Source: Paraktedonobacter sp034438135
GTDB taxonomy: Bacteria > Chloroflexota > Ktedonobacteria > Ktedonobacterales > Ktedonobacteraceae
Direction of reading: 5' to 3'
Length of the DNA stretch: 64,000 nt
NCBI GenBank assembly: GCA_034438135.1
Contig: DAOTTL010000198.1
Location: 28,745 to 92,744, forward strand
Shown here: positions 1-9,700 of the stretch, one piece after another
Layout of the letters: every line of letters begins with the position of its first letter
Position numbering within the stretch: position 1 is the stretch's first letter
The notes under the pieces: generated by a model
The model's input: only the letters and a program-made list of their open reading frames with translations
Database searches by the model: none
Told to the model about the DNA's origin: nothing
Translations under genes and position numbers: made by a program

Positions 1-1
1 G

Positions 2-1564
2 CACCCACCTTCGCTCGACTATATTGCGGCCTTCTTAGGCTGTCTCTATGCGGGTGCAATTGCCGTTCCGGCCTATCCGCCGCATTCTGTACGCACATGG
101 CCACGCATTCAGGCCATTGTCAAAGATACTCAGGCCAGGATTATACTCACGAGCAGTGACATACTTCCCAGCCTACAGAGTAGCTTTGGGATCAATGCTA
201 ACCCGCAACAACTGGATTGGATTGCCACCGATAGCCTGGATAAGAGCATGGCTGACTCCTGGCGTCCAACGGAAATTGATCTTGAGAGCCTGGCCTTCTT
301 ACAATATACTTCCGGCTCTACAGGCTCACCCAAAGGAGTCATGGTCACACATGGCAACCTTTTGCATAATCTTCACCTGATGGCCATCCATAGTAAGCAG
401 GATGAGCACAGCCATATCGTTAGCTGGCTCCCTCCTTATCATGATTTTGGCCTGATCTGTGGCATTCTCTACCCCATCCATAGAGGATTTCCAGCAACCC
501 TGTCTTCTCCTGTCTCTTTCCTGCAACGCCCTTTCCGCTGGTTACAAACCATCTCGGATGTCAGAGCAACCATGAGTATGGCACCCAACTTCGCCTTCGA
601 TCTCTGTTGCCGTAAAGTAACGCCCGAGCAACGCGAAACGCTCGATCTGAGTAGCTGGGAGGTTGCGGCCAACGGCGGTGAACCTGTACGGAAAGAGACG
701 CTGGAACGCTTTAGCGCGATGTTCAAAGACTGCGGCTATCGCCACGAGACGCATTTCCCTGGCTATGGCATGGCTGAGACAACTCTGCTACTGGCGACAG
801 GTCGTAAACTGACCAGACCTGTTACCAAAACTTTCCAGCAGGAGGCATTAGAAGCGAATACGGCTATCGAGATCGACGAGCACGCGCCAAACGCCAAAGC
901 GGTCGTTGGTTACTCTCATCTCCCTACCGAACAGCGAGTGGTGATTGTAAATCCAACAACCTTGTGCGTCTGCCCTCCCGGTCAGGTTGGCGAACTCTGG
1001 GTTGACGGGGCAAGTGTGACGCAAGGCTACTGGCAGAAGCCAGCAGAAACAGAACGCATCTTCTACGCCTATACCTCTGATACGCATGAAGGACCATTCT
1101 TGCGCACTGGCGACCTGGCTTTCTTGCTCGATGATAATCTCTTTGTTACAGGCCGGGCCAAAGATGTGATTATTATTCGCGGCCATAACCACTATCCTCA
1201 GGATATCGAACAGACCGCAGAACAAAGTCACTCTACTATTCGTCCAGGTTGCTGTGTGGCCTTCTCGATCGAGGTCGATGGCGCAGAACAACTGGTCGTG
1301 CTGGCTGAGATAGATCAGCGCTACAAATCCTATAAGAATCGCCAGGAGATGCAGGACATCGCTCAGACATCGCGTAAGCCATTGGACGGTCAGGAAGTGA
1401 TCAAGGCCATACGCGCAGCAATTGTAGAGGAACACGATCTGCCAGCGTACCGTATTATGCTCGTCACAGCGGGTAGCATACTCAAAACATCCAGTGGCAA
1501 GCTCCAGCGACGAGCCAATCGCCAGGAGTTTCTGGACGGAAATATGGGAGCCTGGGATGAGTAA
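2..1564 (+). CDS. Fatty acyl-AMP ligase (FAAL), 3' part
   Basis: The frame is open from base 2 and the gene's start lies outside the window; about 520 residues are visible. It should activate a fatty acid as acyl-AMP and pass it to the ACP at the start of the next protein, priming the assembly line with a lipid. Seen: the FAAL-typical stretch around AVPAYPP near the left edge, the ATP-binding loop YTSGSTGSPKG, the SWLPPYHD segment, the GYGMAET motif, the RTGDLAF motif and a C-terminal SSGKLQR lysine region. Absence of a CoA ligase outcome is inferred from family membership and from the adjacent ACP. The stop codon overlaps the next start (ATGAGTAA), indicating translational coupling. The alternative is a CoA ligase, but the layout FAAL then ACP-KS is the standard lipid-starter arrangement. 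Confidence 0.93.
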   Translation, partial: HPPSLDYIAAFLGCLYAGAIAVPAYPPHSVRTWPRIQAIVKDTQARIILTSSDILPSLQSSFGINANPQQLDWIATDSLDKSMADSWRPTEIDLESLAFLQYTSGSTGSPKGVMVTHGNLLHNLHLMAIHSKQDEHSHIVSWLPPYHDFGLICGILYPIHRGFPATLSSPVSFLQRPFRWLQTISDVRATMSMAPNFAFDLCCRKVTPEQRETLDLSSWEVAANGGEPVRKETLERFSAMFKDCGYRHETHFPGYGMAETTLLLATGRKLTRPVTKTFQQEALEANTAIEIDEHAPNAKAVVGYSHLPTEQRVVIVNPTTLCVCPPGQVGELWVDGASVTQGYWQKPAETERIFYAYTSDTHEGPFLRTGDLAFLLDDNLFVTGRAKDVIIIRGHNHYPQDIEQTAEQSHSTIRPGCCVAFSIEVDGAEQLVVLAEIDQRYKSYKNRQEMQDIAQTSRKPLDGQEVIKAIRAAIVEEHDLPAYRIMLVTAGSILKTSSGKLQRRANRQEFLDGNMGAWDE

Positions 1565-4500
1565 GCTCTACAGCCATCTGATTGGGGCGCAGTCAGGAGA
1601 TACGGGACCGGATCGAGCGACTATCGAAGACTGGCTGGTTCGCACACTGGCAGCAACGCTCTCACTCGAATCCGCAGAGCTGGATATCCAGGAACCGCTG
1701 AAGAGCTACGGTCTGGCTTCGGTGGATGCAATAGGTCTTTCTGGGGATCTTGAAGACTGGCTGGGACGCGAGATCTCGCCGACGCTTGTTTACGACTATC
1801 CTACGGTCGAGCAACTCGCACGCTATCTGGCTGGTGAGACGCCAGCGTCCATCACGGAGATGGTTGAACCATCCAGGCAACATACAAACACGGCGGAACC
1901 TGTGGCGATCATCGGCATGGCCTGCCGCTTTCCGGGAGAAGCGAGTTCACCCGCAGCCTTCTGGGATCTCTTACGACGTGGCGCGGATGCCAGAACGGAG
2001 ATCCCTGCTGAACGCTGGTCAATCGATGAGTTCTATAATCCCGATCCTAACGCACCAGGCAAGATGTACACACGCTATGGTTGCCTGCTGCCAACGATCG
2101 AGCGCTTTGACGCGGACTTCTTCGGTCTCTCACCACACGAGACGACACGGATGGACCCGCAACAGCGTCTCTTACTCGAAGTGGCCTGGGAGGCGCTGGA
2201 AAATGCTGGACTGGCGGCGAGTACGCTGGCGAAAAGCCAGACAGGTGTTTTTCTTGGCATGATGCAAAATCATGAATACGCACAGTTGCAGATTCAGCAG
2301 GGCGACAAGACCTATCTCGACGATCCCTACTTCGGCATCGGGAGCGCGGCCAGTATTGCCTCTGGACGTCTGCCCTATCTGCTTGATCTACACGGACCCG
2401 CGCTGGCCATTGATACGGCCTGTTCTTCATCACTCGTAGCCACGCATCTGGCCTGCCAGAGTTTGCGTCAGAATGAATCGCAGCTCGCCCTGGTGGGCGG
2501 CGTGAACATGGTGCTTCTGCCTGAGAATATGGTCAACGCCTGCAAGATGCAGATGCTTGCGCCCGATGGACGCTGCAAGACCTTTGACGCCTCAGCCGAT
2601 GGCTTTGTGATGGGCGAGGGCTGTGGGTTCGTAGTGCTTAAACGGCTCTCCGAGGCCGAGGCTGATCATGATACCATCCTGGCGGTGATCCGTGGCTCAG
2701 CCGTCAACCAGGATGGTCGCAGCAACGGGATGACCGCCCCCAATCGATTGGCTCAAGAGACGGTTATTCGCCAGGCGCTACACAACGCGGGAGTCGCGCC
2801 CGATGAGGTTAGTTATGTCGAGGCGCATGGCTCTGGAACGCCTCTTGGCGATCCCATTGAGATCGAGGCCTTGCACAATGTGCTGGGTCAGCACAGAAGA
2901 CCAGAAGAATATCTGCTCGTTGGCTCGGTCAAAACCAACATCGGCCATCTGGCCGGAGCAGCCGGTATCGCGGGTCTGATCAAAACCGTTCTGGCCCTTC
3001 AGAACCGTGAGATTCCGGCTCATCTGCATCTCACAACGCCCAATCCACATATATCCTGGCAGAAACAGTCTGTCACTATTCCAACCAGCACCATCCCCTG
3101 GCAATCAGAACGCACAACACGCATCGCCGGAGTCAGTTCGTTCGGATGGTCTGGCACCAATGCTCATATCGTCCTGGAGGAAGCGCCAACGCGTCAGGCC
3201 TCTATTAACGAGACAGTACCAACGCATACTCGTCCCTGGCACCTCTTTCCGCTTTCCGCGCGTACAAAGACAGCGCTAAACAGCGCGGTCGCCAATCTGC
3301 GTACACACCTGCAAGAGCAGCCTGCCCTGAGCCTGGCGGATGTCGCGTACACGCTTCAGTCTGGGCGCAACGCTTTTGAGCATCGACAGGTTTTCCTTGC
3401 TCGCACACATGCAGACGTTCTGGAGCAGTTGCAGGAGCATAAACAGGAACAGGTGCCACGACGTCCTCAGACCAGACGCGATCAGCCGGTCGCCTTTCTC
3501 TTTCCTGGCACGGGAGAGCAATATCTGGGACTGGCACAGGAACTCTATCAGCAGGAAGCAACGTTCCGTGAGATTATCGATGAGTGTTGCACGCACCTCC
3601 AAACATCCGCTCATCTGGACCTGCGTCAGCTATTGTTTAACTCACACAAGCAACCTGTCAAAAATGGGCCTGCCAAAGCTAACGATCTCAACTTGCGGGC
3701 GCTTCTAGCTGGCAATGGCAATGGACGCAATGGCAATGGTCATAGCCATACGCCGGATGTTACTAACAACGAAAGTCTTCAGGAAAAAATCAGACAGACC
3801 GATATAGCACAACCAGCCATCTTTGTGATCGAGTACGCGCTGGCGCGGTTATTGATGGAATGGGGTCTGAGTCCACAGGCCATGCTCGGCTATAGTCTGG
3901 GCGAATATGTCGCGGCCTGTCTGGCGGGTGTCTTCTCGCTTGAAGATGCACTCGCGCTGGTGGCACGTCGAGCACAATTGATCCAGGCACAGCAAAATGG
4001 AGCCATGCTTGCGGTCATGTTGTCAGAAGAGGCAGCGCTGGAATTTGTCAATGAGCGAGTTGGATTGGCAATCATCAATGCGCCTCGGACCTGTGTTCTG
4101 GCAGGACCTGAAGAGGCTCTGGCCGAGACCCGGCAGGTCCTGACCAGACGCGATATTGCCTTTCAGCAAGTTGAGACTACTCATGCCTTCCATTCCAGCA
4201 TGCTCGCGCCGATACAGGCCGAGCTAACCGCGCTGGCTCAGACGATCCAGTTGAATATACCTGCCATCCCTTATATTTCAAATGTCACCGGCACCTGGAT
4301 CACGCCTGAACAGGCCACCAATCCTGCCTACTGGGCAGAGCACATGTGTCAGACGGTCCGCTTCGCCGATGGCGTGGCAGCCGTTCTGCAAGAGACTGAA
4401 TATCTCCTGGTTGAGGTAGGTCCCGGTCAGGCGCTTGGCTCGTTCGTCAGACAACATCCGTTCTGCGACCGCGAACGCATGCAGCGCATCTTTGCCACGC

Positions 4501-6695
4501 TCCCCTCGGCACGCGAACACCGCCAGGGACAATCCGAGCAGGTTGCTCTACTAACTACCCTGGGCAAGTTCTGGCTGGCTGGCGGCACGATCGATTGGAA
4601 CGCGTTCCATAAGGACGAACTTCGTCAGCGCGTCTCCCTACCAACCTATCCCTTTGAACGTCAGAGCTACTGGCCAGAACTACGCCCGAGCCAGAGCACA
4701 CCTGTCACCAGTGCCAACCCGAGCAGTGTGGCCGTAGAGAGCGAGGGGAAGCGCCCAAAAAATGACTGGTTCTACCAGCCGATCTGGAAACAGGCCGCAG
4801 GTATACGCCACATTTCCGAAGGAACCGCTCTAACACAGCAGGAATGCTGGCTGGTGCTCGTTGACAATTATGGTGTGGGCTCCTCGATCATCACAAACCT
4901 GCGCCAGCAGAACCAGCATGTCATCGCGGTCATGCCAGGCGCAGCCTTCAGTCAACAGAGTCAGGAGAACTACAGCCTGCGTCCTGCCGAGCGCAGCGAT
5001 TATGCTGCCCTTTTCAAAGAACTACGAACCAGAGGTCTGACAATCAAGCGTATACTGCACCTCTGGACACTGACCGGGCCGGACCTCACACAGTCCGCCA
5101 CTACGCAGGAGTTGTTGCAATACGGCTTCTATAGTCTGCTCGCCTTGAGCCAGGCTCTGGGAGATCAGGGTTCAGCGGCATGCGAAATCAACATCGTCAC
5201 TAACGATCTGCTGGATGTCACCGGCAATGAGCATCTCCAACCTGATAAGGCAACGCTGCTCGGTCCTTGTCGAGTCATTCCACAGGAATACCCGCACCTG
5301 ACCTGTCGCATCATCGATATCAGCCTGGAGGAAATGAGCGGACATGAGCAAAAGGACAGCCGGATAAAGCAATTGCTGCCTGAACTGATCACTAGATCGA
5401 CTGGTGAAGTAGCAGCGTTACGGGGCAATCGCTACTGGGAACAGACATTCGAGCAGGTCTCCCTACCAGAGCAAACCTCTGGGATCGCGCTACGCGAGAG
5501 AGGCGTCTATCTGATTACCGGCGGACTCGGAGGGATCGGACTGGCTCTGGCGGAACACCTGGTACGTAGCAAGAACGCCCGCTTGATCCTCGTCGGACGC
5601 ACAGCGCTGCCAGATCGCAGCAGATGGAACGAGCTTCTCCATCAGGATGAAACTGGCGAGAGTACTCAACAGATACGCCAGCTCCTGGCACTGGAAGCCC
5701 TGGGTGCCGAGATGCTGATCTGCTCAGCGGATGTATGCAACGAACAGACCATGCGCGAAGTTGTTCAACAGGCCATAGCTCGCTTCGGCGTACTGCATGG
5801 CTGCTTTCATGCGGCAGGCGTACCGGGCAACGGCTTGATCCAGTTTAAGACGCCTGAGCGAGCCGCTCATGTGCTGGAACCCAAAGTTCAGGGCACACTG
5901 ACCCTGGAGCGCGTCTTGCGCGACGTTGAACTCGATTTCCTGGTTCTGTTCTCCTCAACCACAGCGGTGACAGGCAGTCCAGGACAGGTCGATTATTGCG
6001 CGGCCAATGCGTTCCTCGACGCCTATGCCAGCAACCAGAGGAAAAGTTCGGATCGCGTCATCTCGCTGAATTGGAGTGAATGGCAGTGGAACGCCTGGGG
6101 CGAAAGCGTCGCTAACTTTGGCGAATTAGGAAATTTCCTGCGGGAGAATCGTCGTCGCTACGGACTGACCTTCGCGGAAGGGATGGAGGCACTCGAACGA
6201 GCACTGTCCTGCCGACAGGCACAACTGCTCATTTCAGCTCAGGCTCTGGATCAACTCATTCACCTGAGCAAGAGTCTTAGCCAGGCAGGCCTATGGCAGG
6301 AAAAAGATCAGGAACAGCAGAGCAAGACGAAGCATCCACGCCCAGAACTGGCGAGTTCCTATGTCGCGCCTGGCAATACCATGGAACGGCAGATTGCCAA
6401 AATCTGGGAAGAGCTTCTAGGCTTTGAGCAGATAGGCATTCAGGACAATTTCTTTGACCTGGGCGGCAATTCTCTGATCGGCATCAACCTGATCTCACGG
6501 TTGAGAACCATGTTCAACATCGAAGATCTGCCAACTTATATTCTCTTTGAAGCGCCCTCGATCAGCGCCATGGCAAGCCATCTCTCACTCTCACGGAAAC
6601 AACCAATCACGAGCGACGATAAAACACGTGAGCGGAGCAATAAGCGTCGCGAAAGTCTGAAGCAACGTATGCATGAACCCAGGAAAACGAGGTAG
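1557..6695 (+). CDS. Type I PKS A: ACP-KS-AT-KR-ACP (module 1)
   Basis: 1712-residue polyketide synthase. The start chosen is the ATG at 1557, overlapping the FAAL stop by 8 bases and preceded by GGGAG; an upstream in-frame ATG at 1494 lies deep in the FAAL gene. Domains: loading ACP (about 15-90, Ser55 in GLASVDA), KS (about 112-540, Cys289 in DTACSSS), AT (about 643-1035, Ser780 in GYSLGEY, His876/His879 in HAFH, pointing to malonyl), KR (about 1315-1560, TGGLGGIG, Tyr1480 in DYCAAN), ACP (Ser1639 in GGNSL). There is no DH or ER. Role: takes the fatty acyl chain from the loading ACP, adds one malonyl unit and reduces it to a beta-hydroxyl. KS1 has the common DTACSSS active site, unlike the QTFCSTS of all later KS domains. 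The AT carries an Asn-Gly-rich insert. The Arg/Lys-rich tail ending RKTR resembles those of proteins B-D and is probably a docking element. Confidence 0.95.
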   Translation: MSKLYSHLIGAQSGDTGPDRATIEDWLVRTLAATLSLESAELDIQEPLKSYGLASVDAIGLSGDLEDWLGREISPTLVYDYPTVEQLARYLAGETPASITEMVEPSRQHTNTAEPVAIIGMACRFPGEASSPAAFWDLLRRGADARTEIPAERWSIDEFYNPDPNAPGKMYTRYGCLLPTIERFDADFFGLSPHETTRMDPQQRLLLEVAWEALENAGLAASTLAKSQTGVFLGMMQNHEYAQLQIQQGDKTYLDDPYFGIGSAASIASGRLPYLLDLHGPALAIDTACSSSLVATHLACQSLRQNESQLALVGGVNMVLLPENMVNACKMQMLAPDGRCKTFDASADGFVMGEGCGFVVLKRLSEAEADHDTILAVIRGSAVNQDGRSNGMTAPNRLAQETVIRQALHNAGVAPDEVSYVEAHGSGTPLGDPIEIEALHNVLGQHRRPEEYLLVGSVKTNIGHLAGAAGIAGLIKTVLALQNREIPAHLHLTTPNPHISWQKQSVTIPTSTIPWQSERTTRIAGVSSFGWSGTNAHIVLEEAPTRQASINETVPTHTRPWHLFPLSARTKTALNSAVANLRTHLQEQPALSLADVAYTLQSGRNAFEHRQVFLARTHADVLEQLQEHKQEQVPRRPQTRRDQPVAFLFPGTGEQYLGLAQELYQQEATFREIIDECCTHLQTSAHLDLRQLLFNSHKQPVKNGPAKANDLNLRALLAGNGNGRNGNGHSHTPDVTNNESLQEKIRQTDIAQPAIFVIEYALARLLMEWGLSPQAMLGYSLGEYVAACLAGVFSLEDALALVARRAQLIQAQQNGAMLAVMLSEEAALEFVNERVGLAIINAPRTCVLAGPEEALAETRQVLTRRDIAFQQVETTHAFHSSMLAPIQAELTALAQTIQLNIPAIPYISNVTGTWITPEQATNPAYWAEHMCQTVRFADGVAAVLQETEYLLVEVGPGQALGSFVRQHPFCDRERMQRIFATLPSAREHRQGQSEQVALLTTLGKFWLAGGTIDWNAFHKDELRQRVSLPTYPFERQSYWPELRPSQSTPVTSANPSSVAVESEGKRPKNDWFYQPIWKQAAGIRHISEGTALTQQECWLVLVDNYGVGSSIITNLRQQNQHVIAVMPGAAFSQQSQENYSLRPAERSDYAALFKELRTRGLTIKRILHLWTLTGPDLTQSATTQELLQYGFYSLLALSQALGDQGSAACEINIVTNDLLDVTGNEHLQPDKATLLGPCRVIPQEYPHLTCRIIDISLEEMSGHEQKDSRIKQLLPELITRSTGEVAALRGNRYWEQTFEQVSLPEQTSGIALRERGVYLITGGLGGIGLALAEHLVRSKNARLILVGRTALPDRSRWNELLHQDETGESTQQIRQLLALEALGAEMLICSADVCNEQTMREVVQQAIARFGVLHGCFHAAGVPGNGLIQFKTPERAAHVLEPKVQGTLTLERVLRDVELDFLVLFSSTTAVTGSPGQVDYCAANAFLDAYASNQRKSSDRVISLNWSEWQWNAWGESVANFGELGNFLRENRRRYGLTFAEGMEALERALSCRQAQLLISAQALDQLIHLSKSLSQAGLWQEKDQEQQSKTKHPRPELASSYVAPGNTMERQIAKIWEELLGFEQIGIQDNFFDLGGNSLIGINLISRLRTMFNIEDLPTYILFEAPSISAMASHLSLSRKQPITSDDKTRERSNKRRESLKQRMHEPRKTR
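3712..3750 (+). repeat. Asn-Gly codon repeat inside AT1
   Basis: A run of AAY-GGN codons encodes GNGNGRNGNGH in the linker just before the helix leading to the AT1 active-site loop. A longer version of the same insert is found in AT4. It is an in-frame low-complexity insertion, not a frameshift. Confidence 0.8.
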
Positions 6696-6701
6696 AACTA
6701 T

Positions 6702-9700
6702 ATGACAAACGCGCCAAACTATGATACAGCCATCGCACTGGTTGGCATGGCGGGACGTTTCCCCGGTGCCCCAGATATAGAGACATTCTGGCAAAATCTG
6801 GTCGCGGGTCAGAAAGCCATTCGCCTCTTTACAGATAACGAGCTGCTGGCTGCTGGCATCGCGCCAGAGACGCTGGCACAGCCAAACTATGTCAAGGCGG
6901 GCGCGGTGATCGAGGAAGGCGATGCGTTCGACGCACCTTTCTTCAAATTTTCACCACGCGAAGCAGAAATTACTGATCCTCAGCACCGTGTCTTCCTGGA
7001 ATGTGCCTGGGCAGCGCTGGAGGATGCTGGCTACGATCCTGAGACCTATCCAGACCTGATTGGCGTCTTTGCAGGCTCGGCGTTGAGCGCCTATCTCCTG
7101 AACAATCTCTTTCCCAACGATGAGATGATGAAGTTAGGCGGCGGCATGCAGGCTGCGATCAGCAACGACAAAGACTCGCTGGCCTCTACCGTCTCTTATA
7201 AGCTCAATCTACGTGGCCCGGCCATTGCTGTTCAGACCTTCTGTTCAACGTCACTGGTGGCAACCCACCTGGCCTGTCAGAGTCTGCTCAACTATGAATG
7301 CGATATTGCTCTGGCCGGTGGCGTGGCGCTCTCATCTCCCCAGGTAGAGGGCTACTCTTATGAAGAAGGAGGCATTCTCTCGCCCGATGGCGAATGTCGA
7401 ACGTTCGATGCCAATGGACGAGGCAGCGTCATGGGCAATGGCGTGGGCATCGTTGCGCTGAAACGTCTGGAGGAAGCTCGTCAGGATGGCGATCAAATCT
7501 ATGCAGTCCTGCTCGGCTCGTCGATCAATAACGACGGCAGTGTACGCGTCAGCTACACGGCCCCTGGTCTGAGCGGTCAGACAGAGGTGATTGCCCAGGC
7601 CATGAGCAATGCGCAGGTGGATGCGGAAACCATTGGCTATATCGAGGCTCATGGAACGGCGACGATGTTGGGTGACTCGGTTGAGGTGGCCGCTATGACC
7701 AGGGCCTTTGCACGCAGTACGGAAAAACAACAGTTCTGCGCCATCGGCTCCGTCAAGCCAAATATCGGTCACCTGGACCGCGCGTCAGGTATCACCGGCC
7801 TGATCAAGACGGCGCTGATCCTGAAGCATGGACAGATCCCGCCCAGTCTCAACTTCCAACAGGCCAGCCCTGATCTGCATCTCGCCAGTAGCCCGTTTTA
7901 TGTCAACACAAAGCTGCAAACATGGCGCAGTGGAGAGACACCGAGACGCGCAGGCGTCAGTTCATTCGGGGTTGGCGGCACCAACGCCCATGTGGTCCTG
8001 GAAGAGACGCTTGAGATGGAACCCTCCACTCTCGCTCGTCCCTGGCAACTCCTGCTTCTCTCAGCCAGAACAGAGAATGCCCTGAACACAGCTACGGCGA
8101 ATCTGGCAGCCCACCTGCAAACACATACCGACCTGAATCTCGCGGACGTGGCCTATACCCTGCAAGTTGGACGCAGCGCCTTTAATTATCGTCGCTTCGT
8201 TGTCTGTCAGGACCAGGGCGATGTGCTGACCAGCTTGCTCGCTGCCGACGCTTTTCAGGACGCTTCCGCTCACCAGGTGTATCGCGATCGTCCGGTAGCA
8301 TTCCTGCTGTCCGGCACGCACGGACCCTCCGTAGAAATAGCACAGTCGCTCTACCAGGAAGAAGCCTCCTTCAGGGCTATAGTAGAGCATGGACTGGCTC
8401 TCCTACAAGAGCATACCGACAGAGACATTCGTGGATTGTTCGTCAATGAACTCGCGTCCATGACGGAACTGGATCATCAACTCGTGTCCTTTCTCTCTGA
8501 ATACGCACTGGCCAGTATGCTGATCCAATGGGGTGTAAATCCACAATCTCTTCTTGGATCGGGTACCGGTATGTATATCGCGGCATGCGTGGCAGGTATC
8601 CTCTCATTGGAGGACGGGCTGCGTATCATCGCAGGCAGAGAAAACCCGGAACTGGTGCTGCACAACTGCGCACTACATGAGTCCACTTTGCCTCTGTTCT
8701 CTCACCTGACAGGTTCCTGGATGACACCTGAGCAGGCGATCGATCCACATTTCTGGCTCACACACCTGGGCGAGGATACAGACGCGACCGACAGCATCGC
8801 ACCCTTTTTACAGGAGACTGAAGGCGTTCTGCTCGCATTCGGTGGAGAACAAGCTTCTGGCTCTCTTTTGCAGGAACTCACCGCATCCGCTGAGGAACAT
8901 CAGATACAGGTTCTCACGCTGTTGTCCGAAGATAAACAATCCGGCAGAGCGGCACTCTTGAAGACGTTGGGTCAGATCTGGTTAGCTGGCATCACAATCG
9001 ACTGGGCAGCGCTCAACAGCGATGAGCGCAGACTTCGTGTCTCGTTGCCGACCTATCCCTTCGAGCGTCAACGCTACTGGCTGGATAGTCCCGCTCAGCA
9101 ACGGGCAGCAACCCTCGCCCTGACTCGATCTCAGAGCAGAAAAAATCCCGACAGTGCGAACTGGTTCTACCAGGAAAACTGGCTTGCCACTCCCCTCCCG
9201 TCAACCAGTGAAATGACCCGGAGACAACAGACATGGCTGGTTTTCCTTGATACACACGGACCCGGTGAAGCCATCGCCCAACGTTTAGAAGCACAGAACC
9301 AGCGCGTGATACGTGTCTATGCGAACGATGCTTTCGCCCAGACGAGCGAACAGTATTTCCAGATCCGACCGGGCGAGCAAGCCGATTACAAGCAAATCTG
9401 TGACACACTGACACAGGCTGGCTGGCAACCTGAGCGCGTGCTCCACTGTTGGAGTATGAATGGCGAGTCTGAACCCTTGCCGACAACCCCGACCAGTTTC
9501 AGGATGCGCCAGGAGACCGGCTTCTATAGTCTGCTCAACCTGGCTAAAGCCCTGGCGGAATGCATGTACGATGAGCCGGTTCAGGTTATTGCCCTGAGCG
9601 AGAACGCCATGGCCATCACGGGTCAAGAACGTCTCCAGCCGGAGAACATTACGCTGTCCGGGGTCTGCAAAACGATCTCTCAGGAGCCACTCAATATTTT

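Noticed and set aside
1494..1556. Upstream in-frame start for PKS A
   Set aside because: The extension lies in the FAAL gene and has no ribosome site; ATG 1557 with GGGAG and overlapping stop fits coupled translation.
4680..5500. Possible dehydratase domain between AT1 and KR1, and in other modules
   Set aside because: No HxxxGxxxxP-type motif is seen; the stretch is the structural half of the ketoreductase, as in all eight modules.
8290..8930. AT2 loss as a sequencing frameshift
   Set aside because: The reading frame is open throughout, the domain ends in the normal post-AT linker, and module 7 shows an equivalent state.
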